Assembly (NCBI GenBank): GCA_002101235.1
Contig: LWTL01000105.1
Coordinates: forward strand, 1 to 38,798
Reading direction: 5' to 3'
Length of the DNA: 38,798 nt
Source: Cycloclasticus sp. symbiont of Bathymodiolus heckerae
GTDB lineage: Bacteria > Pseudomonadota > Gammaproteobacteria > Methylococcales > Cycloclasticaceae
Below, piece after piece: positions 7,381-18,256 of this stretch. The position numbers and the translations under genes are program-made. Under the pieces are notes generated by a model. That model searched no databases, had not been told where the DNA came from, and was given only the letters and a program-made list of their open reading frames with translations. Within the stretch, counting starts at the first letter, position 1; each line of letters opens with the position of its first letter.

Positions 7381-8909
7381 TGCCAATGCAGCAAAACGCC
7401 CATTTAGTGTCATTGCGGTTTCTTTTAGAGGGCATGGTAAATGTTGAGCAAGATATTTGTGTGGGTAAGCCAAGTGTTGATGCGCGAAATATAGAAAACA
7501 ATGGTTTGTTCTTGGCAGTAGCGGGCTCACAATCGCACGGCCTTGAATATGTAGAGCAAGCGATCGACGCAGGTGCAATCGCTATTGTTTACGAGCTTGC
7601 TAGTGGCGTTGAGCTCTTAGTAGAGAGAATTAAAAAACGACACTCCGTCATCTTGATTGGGTTAACCCATTTGAGCGCAAGCATCAGCGAAATAGCGGCG
7701 AAATTTTATCGGCGTCCTTCAAGCAAAATGACGGTTGTGGGTGTAACTGGAACGAATGGTAAAACATCCGTCAGCCATTTTGTCGCGCAGCTTATGCAAG
7801 ATGAAGGCACTGCTTGCGGCGTAGTTGGAACGTTGGGTTGGGGCCGAATAGATGCATTAAGGGAAGCAATCAACACAACGCCTGATGGTGTGAGTGTTCA
7901 GCAGCAACTTGCATACTTGTTTGATGAGGGCATTGGTAGCGTTGCAATGGAAGTGTCGTCACATGGCTTGGATCAAGGCCGAGTGACTGCAGTTGAATAT
8001 AAAGGCGCGGTGTTTACTAATTTAAGTCACGATCATCTTGATTATCATCAAACGATGACTGCTTATGGGGAAGCAAAATTAGCGTTGTTCAAATGTCCGT
8101 CGCTTGAATTTGCGGTGCTGAATAATGATGACGAGTTTAGTAAAGAGATAGAAAAGGTGTTGGCACCGACGGTTAAAGTTCTAACCTTTTCGCGTTCTCT
8201 AGATAATAAAGACTGTTTGCTTATTTCTAATGAGGAATTATCAGCGTCAGGCGTGTCGTTTGACGTTTCGTTGAATGGTAATTCTGTACATATTCAATCG
8301 GGACTATTTGGGCGTTTTAACGTCGATAATTTAGTGGCTTCAATAGCTGTATTGATTGCTATGGGTCGCCCCCTTAGTGATGCAACGATTAATATCCAAA
8401 AAGTAAAAAGTGTTGCAGGGCGTATGCAGATTGTTTCTGTGAGTTACTCTGCGCCAATAGTTGTGGTGGATTATGCGCATACGCCAGATGCTTTAAAGCT
8501 TGCATTATTGAGTTTACGCGAACATTGCTCGGGCAAGTTAAAGCTGATCTTTGGTTGCGGTGGCAATAGAGATGAGGCGAAACGTCCTTTAATGGGTGCT
8601 ATTGCAGTCGAGTTGGCCGATGCTGTGACGATTACTAACGACAACCCACGACTTGAATCAGCTGAGGAGATTGTCCGTCAAATTAAGATAGGTATGTCTG
8701 ATATGAGCCGTGTTGATGTTGTTCTTGGTCGTCAGCAGGCTATTGAAAAAGTGATTTTAGGCTCAATGAGAGATGACATCATCTTGGTGGCGGGCAAAGG
8801 GCATGAAGACTATCAGCAAATAGGCGATAAAAAAATAGCCTTTAGTGACGTTGCTGAAGTTAATAAAGTGTTGAATAAGCTAGCGGGAGAGGATGGATGC
8901 AAGCCATGA
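7377..8909 (+). CDS. murE: UDP-MurNAc-tripeptide synthetase MurE (meso-DAP adding)
   Basis: 510-residue cytoplasmic Mur ligase that adds meso-diaminopimelate to UDP-MurNAc-L-Ala-D-Glu with ATP. It has an N-terminal substrate domain, the ATP loop VTGTNGKTS, the YGEAKLALF segment carrying the lysine that is carbamylated in the family, and the C-terminal domain. D422-N-P-R425 is the signature selecting meso-DAP rather than lysine, so the cell wall is A1gamma type. The start overlaps the ftsI stop (ATGA). A second ATG follows at once. Confidence 0.97.
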   Translation: MMPMQQNAHLVSLRFLLEGMVNVEQDICVGKPSVDARNIENNGLFLAVAGSQSHGLEYVEQAIDAGAIAIVYELASGVELLVERIKKRHSVILIGLTHLSASISEIAAKFYRRPSSKMTVVGVTGTNGKTSVSHFVAQLMQDEGTACGVVGTLGWGRIDALREAINTTPDGVSVQQQLAYLFDEGIGSVAMEVSSHGLDQGRVTAVEYKGAVFTNLSHDHLDYHQTMTAYGEAKLALFKCPSLEFAVLNNDDEFSKEIEKVLAPTVKVLTFSRSLDNKDCLLISNEELSASGVSFDVSLNGNSVHIQSGLFGRFNVDNLVASIAVLIAMGRPLSDATINIQKVKSVAGRMQIVSVSYSAPIVVVDYAHTPDALKLALLSLREHCSGKLKLIFGCGGNRDEAKRPLMGAIAVELADAVTITNDNPRLESAEEIVRQIKIGMSDMSRVDVVLGRQQAIEKVILGSMRDDIILVAGKGHEDYQQIGDKKIAFSDVAEVNKVLNKLAGEDGCKP

Positions 8910-10297
8910 GCCTTCAGCAATTAGCGCACATTGTTAGCGGCCAGTCTGTGGGTGCTGATGTAATGTTTGCCGCAGTCAGTAGCGATACGCGGAGTATTAA
9001 AAAGGGTGAACTTTTTGTTGCGTTACAAGGTGAAAACTTTGATGCCAACAGTTTTGTTGAGCAGGCAAGCAAAAAAGGTGCGGCCGCTGCGTTAGTGAGT
9101 GCTGATATTACTGCAGATCTACCGTATGTGAAAGTGAGCGATACTTTAGCGGGACTTACGGCTCTGGCGAAACAACAACGCGAAGTAGCGGGTATTCCTT
9201 TAGTCGCTATTACCGGCAGTAACGGCAAAACTAGCGTGAAAGAAATGCTAGCGAGTATTTTGACTCAATCAAAAAATGTATTAGCAACGGAAGGTAATCT
9301 AAATAACCAGATTGGCGTGCCATTAACCTTATTAAAACTAACGGCCGATCACGATATTGCGGTAGTTGAAATGGGGGCAAGTCATCGAGGCGATATTGCC
9401 GAGCTTTGCGATATTGCTAAGCCAACAGTTGCCATCTTAAATAATGTAGGTGCTGCGCATTTAGAAGGGTTTGGTGATCTGCAAGGGGTGGCTGATACCA
9501 AAGGTGAGATAATCAGTGGCTTAAGCAGTAAAGGAATAGCCATTCTAAATAAAGACGAGCCGTGGTTTGATCAATGGTCTGCATTGCCTGGGGATAGAAA
9601 GGTAATTAGTTTTGGTAGTTCGAATGTGGCGGATGTTTGGGCTGATCTTGATGTTGTTGATATGGGCCTTGTGGGTGATAAATTCACAACGAATTTCGTA
9701 TTGAATTATGGGCAAGAAAGTATCGATATTCGATTAAGCCTATTGGGTAAGCACAATGTTTTAAATGCCTTGGCCGCCGCCGGTGCAGCGATAAGTTTAG
9801 GTGTTTCGCTGCAAGAAATACAAAAAGGTCTAGTGGCGCTCAAGCCAGTAAAAGGTCGTATGCAGCCGTTGAAAGGTGTGGCAGGGGGGCTAATTATTAA
9901 TGATTGTTATAACGCTAACCCTAAATCGTTCGATGTGGCAGTGGAGTGTTTAAGTGAAATAGATCGGCCGGTTTGTCTAGTGCTAGGTGATTTTGCAGAA
10001 CTAGGTGCTGATAGCGTGCAGATACATAAAGATTTAGGCGATACAGTTTTCAATAGTGATGTGCGGTGCTTGTGCGCCGTTGGTGAAAAGATGAAATTTG
10101 CGGTTGACCGGTTTAATGCGTTGGCTCAGTCAACAACGCGTTATGCAAAGCACTTCTTCAATAAACAAGCGTTAACCGATTATTTGACGAGCGAATTAAG
10201 TGCTAATGACGTGGTGTTAGTTAAAGCGTCTCGCTCGCAAGGTTTGGAAAGCGTGGTAGAAGAAATAACAATAAAAGAGGGCGTTATATGTTGTTAA
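8897..10297 (+). CDS. murF: UDP-MurNAc-pentapeptide synthetase MurF
   Basis: 466-residue Mur ligase that adds D-Ala-D-Ala to the UDP-MurNAc-tripeptide, the last cytoplasmic step before MraY. It shows [22 protein letters not shown] in the N-terminal domain, the ATP loop [36 protein letters not shown] and [10 protein letters not shown]. The start at 8897 has AGAGG four bases upstream and overlaps murE by 13 bp. An internal ATG at 8906 overlaps the murE stop and is a possible alternative. Confidence 0.97.
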   Translation: MQAMSLQQLAHIVSGQSVGADVMFAAVSSDTRSIKKGELFVALQGENFDANSFVEQASKKGAAAALVSADITADLPYVKVSDTLAGLTALAKQQREVAGIPLVAITGSNGKTSVKEMLASILTQSKNVLATEGNLNNQIGVPLTLLKLTADHDIAVVEMGASHRGDIAELCDIAKPTVAILNNVGAAHLEGFGDLQGVADTKGEIISGLSSKGIAILNKDEPWFDQWSALPGDRKVISFGSSNVADVWADLDVVDMGLVGDKFTTNFVLNYGQESIDIRLSLLGKHNVLNALAAAGAAISLGVSLQEIQKGLVALKPVKGRMQPLKGVAGGLIINDCYNANPKSFDVAVECLSEIDRPVCLVLGDFAELGADSVQIHKDLGDTVFNSDVRCLCAVGEKMKFAVDRFNALAQSTTRYAKHFFNKQALTDYLTSELSANDVVLVKASRSQGLESVVEEITIKEGVICC

Positions 10298-11370
10298 TTC
10301 TAGCTGAATGGCTAACGGAATATCACAGCGGTTTTAGGGTATTTCAATATCTAACGATGCGTTCTATTTTAGGGACGCTTACGGCATTATTTATTGCTTT
10401 CTTAGTCGGGCCTACGATGATTCGTCGTTTGACTTATCATAAAATTGGCCAAGCTGTTCGTGATGATGGGCCGGAAACGCACTTCAAAAAAGCAGGGACT
10501 CCAACAATGGGCGGTACGCTTATTTTGGTGGCGATTGGCTTTAGTACGCTGATGTGGGCGGATCTTACAAATCGATATGTATGGGTGGTTTTGTTGGTGA
10601 CTCTGTTAACGGGTGTGATTGGCTTTATTGATGATTATAAAAAAGTGGCGTTGCAAGACCCTAAAGGCTTGTCGGCAGGTAAGAAGTATTTAGGGCAATC
10701 GGTCATTGCCTTAGGTGCGGCGTTATTTTTGTATTACACGGCTACATCACCACTGGAAACAACACTATTTATTCCATTTTTTAAAGATGTGAGTTTTCAA
10801 TTAGGTTGGATGTATATCCCACTAACGTACTTCGTGATTGTGGGTACCAGTAATGCGGTTAATTTAACGGATGGCTTAGATGGGTTGGCCATTATGCCAA
10901 CTGTTTTGGTGGCAGGTGCCTTAGGTATTTTTGCATACTTATCTGGCAACGTTCAGTTTGCCGAATATTTAGCGATCCCAAATTTAAGGGGCACGGGTGA
11001 GTTGGTTGTTTTTTGTGGCGCCATCGTCGGTGCAGGGCTCGGTTTCTTATGGTTTAACGCTTATCCAGCGATGGTGTTTATGGGTGATGTGGGTGCTCTG
11101 GCTTTAGGAGCGGCGTTGGGCATTTTGGCAGTATTGGTTCGTCAAGAATTAGTGCTGGTCATTATGGGTGGTGTTTTTGTAATGGAAACAGTGTCGGTCA
11201 TTATGCAGGTGGCGTCTTTCAAATTGACAGGCAAAAGAATTTTCAGAATGGCGCCTATTCACCATCACTTTGAATTGAAAGGTTGGCCTGAGCCAAGAAT
11301 CATCGTTCGTTTTTGGATTATCACCTTTATCTTGGTGTTAATCGGTTTATCTACACTGAAGATCAGATAA
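10288..11370 (+). CDS. mraY: Phospho-MurNAc-pentapeptide translocase MraY
   Basis: 360-residue polytopic membrane enzyme that transfers phospho-MurNAc-pentapeptide to undecaprenyl phosphate, forming lipid I. Length and hydrophobicity fit ten membrane segments. Hallmarks are [11 protein letters not shown], the acidic [27 protein letters not shown] and the histidine motif [11 protein letters not shown]. The N-terminus [19 protein letters not shown] resembles E. coli MraY, which supports the start. AGAGG precedes the ATG by about 7 bases. It overlaps murF by 10 bp and murD by one base. Confidence 0.98.
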   Translation: MLLILAEWLTEYHSGFRVFQYLTMRSILGTLTALFIAFLVGPTMIRRLTYHKIGQAVRDDGPETHFKKAGTPTMGGTLILVAIGFSTLMWADLTNRYVWVVLLVTLLTGVIGFIDDYKKVALQDPKGLSAGKKYLGQSVIALGAALFLYYTATSPLETTLFIPFFKDVSFQLGWMYIPLTYFVIVGTSNAVNLTDGLDGLAIMPTVLVAGALGIFAYLSGNVQFAEYLAIPNLRGTGELVVFCGAIVGAGLGFLWFNAYPAMVFMGDVGALALGAALGILAVLVRQELVLVIMGGVFVMETVSVIMQVASFKLTGKRIFRMAPIHHHFELKGWPEPRIIVRFWIITFILVLIGLSTLKIR

Positions 11371-12749
11371 TGCAAGCACTCAAACACACACAGCAGCGTC
11401 AAGGCTTAGCTCGTTTAGGGCTGGATCAAGATGACGTGCGTGTGTTGGTTGTAGGCTTGGGTGTGACAGGGTTGTCGGTACTTAAGTTTCTTCAACAAAA
11501 TGATATTGAAGTGGCGGTTGTGGATAGCCGTGAAAACCCACCTGGGCTCGAAGTTCTTGAGCAATCTTTTCGTGATGCAGCGGTGTTCCTCGGTAGCTTT
11601 AACCATGCTGTCTTTGATGCGGCGACACATATTATTGTTAGCCCTGGTATTAGTTTAGAAGAGCCTGAAATTCAAGAGGCAGCAGAAAGAGGCGTTCCAG
11701 TTTTTGGTGACATTGATGTGTTTGCTGTTTGTGTTGATGCGCCGGTTGCGGCCATCACAGGTTCGAATGGTAAGAGCACAGTGACAACTTTGTTGGGTGA
11801 AATGGCGGCTAATGCCGATTGGGATGTGCGAATGGGCGGAAACCTCGGTACGCCTGCGCTTGATTTATTGACTGATAAGACGGCTGACTTATATGTTTTA
11901 GAACTCTCTAGTTTTCAGCTAGAAAGAACCTCGCAACTCAAAGCAGAAGTTGTCGCGTTGCTGAATATTAGTGACGACCATATGGATCGCTATCAAGGCA
12001 TTGAGGACTATTGCGCCGCTAAAGAACGTATATTTTACGGTAATGGTGTGGCCGTAATGAATCGCCAGGATAGTGTTGTTGATGCGATTGTTTTACCCAA
12101 AGGTCGAAAGCTAGTTTCAACGGGGTTGGATAGCCCTGCGCTGGGACATTATGGTGTGACAAGTCAAGCTCTGGTTTCAAAAAATGGTGAGGCTGTTATA
12201 GCTACACCAGAATTAAGAATAAAAGGGTCGCACAATGTCCAGAATGCACTAACGGCCATAGCGATGGCTGATGCGCTTGGGGTGCCTAAAGTAGCCCAAG
12301 TTAAGGCATTAAAGAGCTTCTCCGGATTGGCGCATAGAACACAATGGGTAGCGGATATTTCTGGAGCGACATGGATAAATGATTCTAAAGCAACTAACCC
12401 TGGTGCTTGCTTAGCAGCGTTAAATGGTTTGAGTTCGCCAATTATCCTTATTGCTGGGGGTGATGGAAAAGGCGCTGACTTTAGATTATTACAAGACGCG
12501 ATTGAGCAGAATGTATCGTTTATGATTTTAATTGGACGTGATGCGCAAAGGCTTAAGCAAGAAGCTTCAGGTTCTATACCTTGTGTGTTAGTAGACGATA
12601 TTGAAACGGCTGTGACTGTTGCTGCAAGCCATGCAAAAAGTGGAGATACCGTTCTGTTATCACCGGCGTGTGCGTCCTTGGACCAATTTGTAAATTACCA
12701 ACAACGTGGCGAGCGTTTTATGGCAGCGGTAGCGGAGCTAATGTCATGA
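11370..12749 (+). CDS. murD: UDP-MurNAc-L-Ala:D-Glu ligase MurD
   Basis: 459-residue Mur ligase that adds D-glutamate to UDP-MurNAc-L-alanine. Visible are a Rossmann-like VLVVGLGVTGLSVLKFLQ, ISPGISLEEPEI, the ATP loop [35 protein letters not shown] and the C-terminal NDSKATNPGA. The frame is open further upstream (to 11313) inside mraY, but the ATG at 11370 lies in a TAATG junction with the mraY stop and places the dinucleotide fold correctly. The residues before VLVVGLG are somewhat more numerous than in E. coli (438 aa). Confidence 0.96.
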   Translation: MQALKHTQQRQGLARLGLDQDDVRVLVVGLGVTGLSVLKFLQQNDIEVAVVDSRENPPGLEVLEQSFRDAAVFLGSFNHAVFDAATHIIVSPGISLEEPEIQEAAERGVPVFGDIDVFAVCVDAPVAAITGSNGKSTVTTLLGEMAANADWDVRMGGNLGTPALDLLTDKTADLYVLELSSFQLERTSQLKAEVVALLNISDDHMDRYQGIEDYCAAKERIFYGNGVAVMNRQDSVVDAIVLPKGRKLVSTGLDSPALGHYGVTSQALVSKNGEAVIATPELRIKGSHNVQNALTAIAMADALGVPKVAQVKALKSFSGLAHRTQWVADISGATWINDSKATNPGACLAALNGLSSPIILIAGGDGKGADFRLLQDAIEQNVSFMILIGRDAQRLKQEASGSIPCVLVDDIETAVTVAASHAKSGDTVLLSPACASLDQFVNYQQRGERFMAAVAELMS

Positions 12750-13933
12750 GCACAATGATGTCACAAACTATTCCTACAACCAGGCGTGGACGCTACTATT
12801 TAGATGGTTGGATGTTGTTTGCGGTGGTTAGCTTATTATCAATAGGTTATGTGATGGTGGTGTCAGCATCATTACATTTAGGCGATAGGATGTTTGACAA
12901 CATTTGGCACTATCCTGCTCGTCAGGCGGCGCATATCGTTATCGGCGTGTTAGGTGCGTACGTAATGGCGAATATTCCGCTAAGTGTTTGGGAAAAAAGC
13001 GGACCGAGCTTGATTTTGGTTGCTATTGGATTATTGGTGTTGGTGTTTATTCCAGGTATTGGCGTTAAAGTTAACGGTAGTTATCGCTGGGTTAATTTGG
13101 GTGTGGCGCGCTTGCAAGTGTCAGAAGTAGTGAAATTAATTTGCATCCTCTACATGGCTGGATTTTTAACGCGGCACGTTAATGATGTAAGAGAATCGAT
13201 TAAGGGGGTTATTCGCCCTATTTTACCGTTGGGTATTGTGTTTGGCTTGTTAATGGCTGAGCCTGATTTCGGGGCAACGTTTGTTATTGGCTTCTGTGTA
13301 ATCTGCATGATGTTTTTAGGTGGCGCAAGGCTGATTGAATTTGCCGCACTGGTGCTCATAGGGATTGTTTTAGGCGCGTTTGCGATTGTCTCCTCAGCAT
13401 ATCGAATGGAACGTGTAACGGCATTTATGGACCCGTGGGCAGATCACTTAGGTTCAGGCTTCCAACTCGTTCAATCGTTAATTGCGATGGGGCGTGGCGA
13501 GTGGCTAGGCGTTGGTTTGGGCAGCAGTATTCAAAAACTATTTTATCTCCCTGAAGCACATACTGATTTCATTTTTGCTGTGTTAGGTGAAGAGCTAGGC
13601 TTCGCAGGTTCTTGCGTAGTGATTCTCTTGTTTGGTTTGCTTGTTTGGCGTGCATTTCAAATGGGCAAAGCGGCAGAACGATTAAACTTAAGGTTTTATT
13701 CCTTATTGGCTTATGGCTTAGGTGTTTGGGTGGGCTTGCAGGCGTTTGTGAATATTGCCGTTAATATGGGTGCATTGCCAACGAAAGGACTGACCTTACC
13801 ACTGATCAGTTATGGCGGTAGTAGCATGATTATTATGTGCATGGTCGTCGGTTTATTGTGCCGCGTTCATCATGAAACTCAGCTTCATCTGATGACTCAG
13901 CTTAAAGGAGGTTCATCATGGCAATACGTGTGA
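12746..13933 (+). CDS. ftsW: Septal peptidoglycan polymerase FtsW
   Basis: 395-residue SEDS-family glycosyltransferase that polymerises lipid II at the septum together with FtsI. A short cytoplasmic arginine-rich start is followed by about ten membrane segments. Family motifs include FIPGIGVKVNGSYRWVNLG, the large-loop sequence GRGEWLGVGLGSS, LPEAHTDFIFAVLGEELG and, near the end, LPTKGLTLPLISYGGSS. The frame is open to 12668, but the ATG at 12746 forms an ATGA overlap with the murD stop. An upstream start would add 26 non-homologous residues. Confidence 0.97.
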   Translation: MSTMMSQTIPTTRRGRYYLDGWMLFAVVSLLSIGYVMVVSASLHLGDRMFDNIWHYPARQAAHIVIGVLGAYVMANIPLSVWEKSGPSLILVAIGLLVLVFIPGIGVKVNGSYRWVNLGVARLQVSEVVKLICILYMAGFLTRHVNDVRESIKGVIRPILPLGIVFGLLMAEPDFGATFVIGFCVICMMFLGGARLIEFAALVLIGIVLGAFAIVSSAYRMERVTAFMDPWADHLGSGFQLVQSLIAMGRGEWLGVGLGSSIQKLFYLPEAHTDFIFAVLGEELGFAGSCVVILLFGLLVWRAFQMGKAAERLNLRFYSLLAYGLGVWVGLQAFVNIAVNMGALPTKGLTLPLISYGGSSMIIMCMVVGLLCRVHHETQLHLMTQLKGGSSWQYV

Positions 13934-14979
13934 TGATCATGGCGGGTGGAACGGGCGGGCACGTGTTCCCAGCACTAGCCGTTGCCGAATATCTACGTGA
14001 TGCTGGCCATCAAGTTAGCTGGTTAGGTACAAAAAAAGGAATAGAGGCGAGAATCATTCCTGATGTAGGTTTTGCAATGGATTGGTTAAGCGTATCGGGT
14101 TTGCGTGGTAAAGGAATTATGAGCTTATTATTAGCGCCGTTCATGTTATTAAAAGCGTGCGTCCAGGCCTCGAAATTCATCCGTCAACGTCAACCAGACG
14201 TGGTTTTAGGTTTGGGTGGCTTCGCATCTGGCCCTGGTGGTTTGATGAGTTGGTTGCACGGTAAGCCATTGGTCATTCATGAGCAAAACCGCGTGCCGGG
14301 GACAACTAATCGTTTACTGAAAAGTATAGCGAAACGTGTTTTAGAAGCATTTCCAGATAGTTTCGACAAGCAATCAAAAGCAATCTTTACGGGTAACCCT
14401 GTGCGGAAAGAGCTACTTGAAGCAGTGGTAAAAAAAGAACATAGAGGCATTAACATTTTAATAGTGGGCGGTAGCTTAGGGGCCTCGATCTTAAATGAAG
14501 TTGTTCCTAAGGCTTTAAAGGAATTACAGCATAAGTCAGATATTAACGTCATTCACCAAGCAGGAAAGGCAACCATTGAAACGGCCGTTTCCGCTTACCA
14601 GTCAGCGGATGTGGAAGCGGATGTTCGCGTCTTTATTGATGATATGAATACGGTGTATCAATGGGCTGATATTGTTATTTGCAGAGCCGGCGCGATGACT
14701 ATTTCCGAATTAGCCGTGATGGGTTTGCCGGCTATATTAGTTCCGCTCCCTCATGCGATTGATGATCATCAAACAAAAAATGCGGAGTATCTTGAAAATG
14801 GTGGCGCTGCGATATTAATGCGTCAACCGGCATTTACTGCGAACAGCCTATCTACAATATTGAATAAACTGATATCTAGTAAAGGAAGGCTAAAAGAAAT
14901 GGGCGAGAAAGCGCGCTTATTATCAAAACCCGATGCGACAAAACTGGTTGCTGATATTTGTTTGGAGGTGGCTTTATGA
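13918..14979 (+). CDS. murG: Lipid II synthase MurG
   Basis: 353-residue peripheral membrane GT28 glycosyltransferase that adds GlcNAc to lipid I to make lipid II. The N-terminal [46 protein letters not shown] and the UDP-binding [17 protein letters not shown] followed by [11 protein letters not shown] are all present. Length equals the family norm (about 355). AAGGAGG, the strongest Shine-Dalgarno in the cluster, ends 7 bases before the ATG. Its start lies 16 bp inside ftsW. Confidence 0.98.
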   Translation: MAIRVMIMAGGTGGHVFPALAVAEYLRDAGHQVSWLGTKKGIEARIIPDVGFAMDWLSVSGLRGKGIMSLLLAPFMLLKACVQASKFIRQRQPDVVLGLGGFASGPGGLMSWLHGKPLVIHEQNRVPGTTNRLLKSIAKRVLEAFPDSFDKQSKAIFTGNPVRKELLEAVVKKEHRGINILIVGGSLGASILNEVVPKALKELQHKSDINVIHQAGKATIETAVSAYQSADVEADVRVFIDDMNTVYQWADIVICRAGAMTISELAVMGLPAILVPLPHAIDDHQTKNAEYLENGGAAILMRQPAFTANSLSTILNKLISSKGRLKEMGEKARLLSKPDATKLVADICLEVAL

Positions 14980-16418
14980 TGCCGGATACACATAAACACT
15001 ATTCTGCTCATTTAGGCTTTGGCAAGCTAAAGAAAATTCACTTTATAGGTATTGGTGGTGCGGGTATGAGCGGTATAGCCGAGGTGTTAATTAACCTTGG
15101 TTATGATGTGTCAGGCTCGGATATCCGTGAAAGTAAAGTAACAAAGCGTCTTGTTGAGCAAGGTGCGACGGTTCATATTGGCCATGTGGCGGACAATGTA
15201 ACTGGTTGTGATGTGGTGGTAACGTCTACCGCAGTCAATAAAGAAAATATTGAAGTGGCAGCGGCGTTTGCGCAACGTATTCCTGTTATTCCGCGCGCAG
15301 AAATGCTGGCTGAAATCATGCGGTTTAGATTCGGCATAGCTATAGCGGGTACGCATGGGAAAACGACAACCACTAGTTTGTTAGCGGTATTAATGACAGA
15401 AGGTGGCTTAGACCCAACCTTTGTTATTGGGGGTCTACTGAACAGTGCAGGTACGAATGCAAAATTAGGTGAAAGCCACTATTTGGTTGCTGAAGCAGAT
15501 GAAAGTGATGCGTCATTCTTGCACCTGCAACCTATGATTGCCGTGGTAACAAATATCGATGAAGACCATATGAGTACGTATGGTGGTGATTTTCAGCAAG
15601 TGAAAGATGCGTTTAAGTCATTTCTACATCAATTACCTTTTTACGGCCTTGCGGTGATGTGTGTAGATGATGAAAATATTCGCGTATTAATCCCCTCTAT
15701 AAGCAAGCCAATATTGAGCTACGGCATAGAGGAAAAGGCAGACTTTCAGGCGCTAGATGTGACACAAGAGAACTTCCGTACGCGTTTTAATTTAAAGCGC
15801 ATAGGCCGGGATGAGTTATTACCGTTGACACTTAATATGCCGGGTAAACACAACGTTTTAAATGCCTTGGCTGCCATTGCCGTGGCGAGTGAATTAGGTG
15901 TGTCTGACGAGGCTATTGCGACAGGGCTTAGTCAATTTAAAGGAGTGGGGCGGCGTTTCCAAGTTAATGGTTCAGTTAGCCTTCCAGAAGGTGAGGTGTT
16001 GCTGCTGGATGATTACGGCCACCATCCGCGTGAGGTCATTGCAACCATCAATGCGATCCGTGAAGGTTGGCCTGACAGGCGTTTGGTCTTGGCGTTTCAG
16101 CCGCACCGTTATTCAAGAACGCAGGATTTGTTTGAAGATTTTGTCGATGTGTTGAGTGAAGTGGATGTATTGGTTTTGTTGGATGTATTTGCTGCCGGTG
16201 AAAAGCCGATTGCTGGATCTGATGGCCCAGCATTAAGCGCAGCCATTCGCCAAAGAGGGAAGCTCATTCCTATTTTTGTGAAAGAAATAGAACAATTACC
16301 CCATGTTTTAAAAGATGTGTTACTGCCCGGCGATATCGTTATGACATCCGGTGCCGGTGATATAGGCGCGGCTTCAGCAAAGTTAGATACGCAATTAAAC
16401 AGCATGATGAAACTATAA
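14976..16418 (+). CDS. murC: UDP-MurNAc:L-alanine ligase MurC
   Basis: 480-residue Mur ligase that adds L-alanine to UDP-MurNAc, the first amino acid of the stem peptide. It shows [19 protein letters not shown], the ATP loop [48 protein letters not shown] and FQPHRYSRT. The ATG at 14976 overlaps the murG stop (ATGA) and has GGAGG 7 bases upstream. A TTG six codons earlier would place that Shine-Dalgarno inside the gene and is unlikely. Confidence 0.97.
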   Translation: MMPDTHKHYSAHLGFGKLKKIHFIGIGGAGMSGIAEVLINLGYDVSGSDIRESKVTKRLVEQGATVHIGHVADNVTGCDVVVTSTAVNKENIEVAAAFAQRIPVIPRAEMLAEIMRFRFGIAIAGTHGKTTTTSLLAVLMTEGGLDPTFVIGGLLNSAGTNAKLGESHYLVAEADESDASFLHLQPMIAVVTNIDEDHMSTYGGDFQQVKDAFKSFLHQLPFYGLAVMCVDDENIRVLIPSISKPILSYGIEEKADFQALDVTQENFRTRFNLKRIGRDELLPLTLNMPGKHNVLNALAAIAVASELGVSDEAIATGLSQFKGVGRRFQVNGSVSLPEGEVLLLDDYGHHPREVIATINAIREGWPDRRLVLAFQPHRYSRTQDLFEDFVDVLSEVDVLVLLDVFAAGEKPIAGSDGPALSAAIRQRGKLIPIFVKEIEQLPHVLKDVLLPGDIVMTSGAGDIGAASAKLDTQLNSMMKL

Positions 16419-16424
16419 AAGACG

Positions 16425-17324
16425 ATGACGCAAACAACACAACAACTTACGGGGCAATTGATGGAGAGAGAGCCTTTAGCTCGCTACACATCATGGCGCG
16501 TGGGTGGTGTTGCTGATCGACTTTATAAGCCTAAAAGTATTGAAGATGTTCAAGCGTATTTGCGATCATTACCGCATGAAGAGGCTGTTTTATGGCTCGG
16601 CTTGGGTAGTAATGTGCTTGTTCGTGATGGCGGTATTCGCGGCTCGGTTATTTATACCCGAGGTTGCTTAAAGAAAATGCATGAAACGGATGATGGGCAG
16701 CTTTATGTTGAAGCGGGTGTTCCTTGCGCATTAGTCGCAAAAATAGCAGCAGAAAAAGGCTTATCTGGCGCTGAATTTTTGGCTGGAATTCCCGGCACAA
16801 TGGGTGGTGCATTAGCGATGAATGCGGGTGCCTTTGGCGGTGAAACATGGGGTCTGGTTAGCAAAGTTTTATTGTTGAATCGGCAGGGTGATTTGATTGA
16901 GCGCAAGGCGAGTGAGTTTGACGTAGGGTATCGCTCGGTTTCATTGGCTGATGACGAATGGTTTGTGGCTTGCTATCTCGATATCCCAGAAGGCGGTAAC
17001 CAGCAAAGTAGAGAGAAAATTCGTCAATTATTAGCTACACGTTCGCAAACGCAACCGACGAATATTCCTAGCGGTGGTTCAGTGTTTAAAAACCCACATG
17101 GCGACCATGCGGCACGTTTAATAGAAGTAACAGGGTTAAAAGGAAAAAGTATTGGTGGTGCGCAAGTATCAGAAAAGCACTCAAACTTTATATTGAATAC
17201 TGGAGAAGCGACTGCCAACGATATTGAAGCCTTAATTAGGTTTGTAAAAAAGGCAGTGGAAGACAAACAAGGTGTTTTGTTGGAAACAGAAGTTCGAATT
17301 ATTGGTGAGGTGCTGGCGTCATGA
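16425..17324 (+). CDS. murB: UDP-N-acetylenolpyruvoylglucosamine reductase MurB
   Basis: 299-residue FAD enzyme that reduces enolpyruvyl-UDP-GlcNAc with NADPH to UDP-MurNAc. It shows YTSWRVGGVADRLYKP, LGLGSNVLVRDGG, the FAD-binding AEFLAGIPGTMGGALAMNAGA, the catalytic-site motif PSGGSVFKNP and EKHSNFILNTG. The GSVFKNP form and the short length indicate the type II MurB of Bacillus and many other bacteria, not the longer type I of E. coli (342 aa). It is the only gene here separated from its upstream neighbour by a gap (6 bp) rather than an overlap, and it has no clear Shine-Dalgarno. Confidence 0.96.
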   Translation: MTQTTQQLTGQLMEREPLARYTSWRVGGVADRLYKPKSIEDVQAYLRSLPHEEAVLWLGLGSNVLVRDGGIRGSVIYTRGCLKKMHETDDGQLYVEAGVPCALVAKIAAEKGLSGAEFLAGIPGTMGGALAMNAGAFGGETWGLVSKVLLLNRQGDLIERKASEFDVGYRSVSLADDEWFVACYLDIPEGGNQQSREKIRQLLATRSQTQPTNIPSGGSVFKNPHGDHAARLIEVTGLKGKSIGGAQVSEKHSNFILNTGEATANDIEALIRFVKKAVEDKQGVLLETEVRIIGEVLAS

Positions 17325-18256
17325 GCATAATTAGAGTGCCTGCTGAATTCGGAAAAGTAGCTGTTGCGATGGGTGGTAATGCGGCAGAGCGAGAAATTTC
17401 ATTATTAAGTGGGGAAGCGGTGCTTTCTGCGCTGTTATCGCAAGGTATTGATGCGTTTGAATTTGATACAAAAACACATCGGCTAGATGAATTAAAAAGC
17501 ATGGGCGTTGACCGTGTCTTTAATATCGTCCATGGGCGAGGTGGTGAAGACGGTCAGTTGCAAGGCGCGCTTGAATTAGCGGGTATTCCATATACAGGTA
17601 GCGGTGTTTTGGGCTCTGCTTTGGGTATGGATAAATTAAGAACAAAATTCTGCTGGCTTGGTATGGGTATTCCAACGCCACAGTGGACGGAATTAAAAGA
17701 CGCAGCGGACGTTAACTCTTGCGCCGAAACGCTTGGGTTTTCATTAATGGTGAAGCCTGCGTTAGAAGGGTCGAGTTTAGGTATGGCAAAAGCGGACAAC
17801 CTTGAGCAATTGCATGAGGCCTATAGCAACGCATTAAAATTTTCCTGTGACGTGATGGCGGAGCAATGGGTTGCTGGAAAGGAATATACCGTGGCAATTT
17901 TAGGAGGCGAAGCATTACCAATGATCCGCTTGCAAACACCGAATGATTTTTACGATTACGAGGCAAAATATCAAGCAGATACAACGCAATACCATTGTCC
18001 TTGTGGTTTAGGTAAGACACAGGAGCAAGAGCTGCAACAGTTATCTGTTAAGGCGTTTAAAGCGTTGGGCGGTAGCGGTTGGGGTCGGGTGGACTTAATG
18101 CTTGATCAAGCGGGCCAACCCCAGTTACTTGAGATAAACACAGTGCCAGGAATGACTAGCCATAGTTTGGTTCCAATGGCAGCAAAACAAGCGGGCATAA
18201 GCTTTAATGAGTTGGTTTTGCGAATTTTAGACAGTAGTTTTCGGGCGGCGAAATGA
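17321..18256 (+). CDS. ddl: D-alanine--D-alanine ligase
   Basis: 311-residue ATP-grasp enzyme that makes the D-Ala-D-Ala used by MurF. It shows GGNAAEREISLLSGEAV, HGRGGEDGQLQGALELAGI, YTGSGVLGSALGMDK, the loop EGSSLGM and the metal and substrate site LEINTVPGMTSHSLVP. Its place between murB and ftsQ is the ddlB position of the dcw cluster. ATGA overlaps link it to both neighbours. Confidence 0.97.
   Translation: MSIIRVPAEFGKVAVAMGGNAAEREISLLSGEAVLSALLSQGIDAFEFDTKTHRLDELKSMGVDRVFNIVHGRGGEDGQLQGALELAGIPYTGSGVLGSALGMDKLRTKFCWLGMGIPTPQWTELKDAADVNSCAETLGFSLMVKPALEGSSLGMAKADNLEQLHEAYSNALKFSCDVMAEQWVAGKEYTVAILGGEALPMIRLQTPNDFYDYEAKYQADTTQYHCPCGLGKTQEQELQQLSVKAFKALGGSGWGRVDLMLDQAGQPQLLEINTVPGMTSHSLVPMAAKQAGISFNELVLRILDSSFRAAK

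Noticed and set aside
11313-11369. Upstream extension of murD
   Set aside because: It lies inside mraY. The TAATG junction at 11368-11372 gives the natural start and normal MurD N-terminus.
12668-12745. 26-residue N-terminal extension of ftsW
   Set aside because: It lies inside murD and is unlike FtsW. The ATGA overlap at 12746 is the standard coupling.
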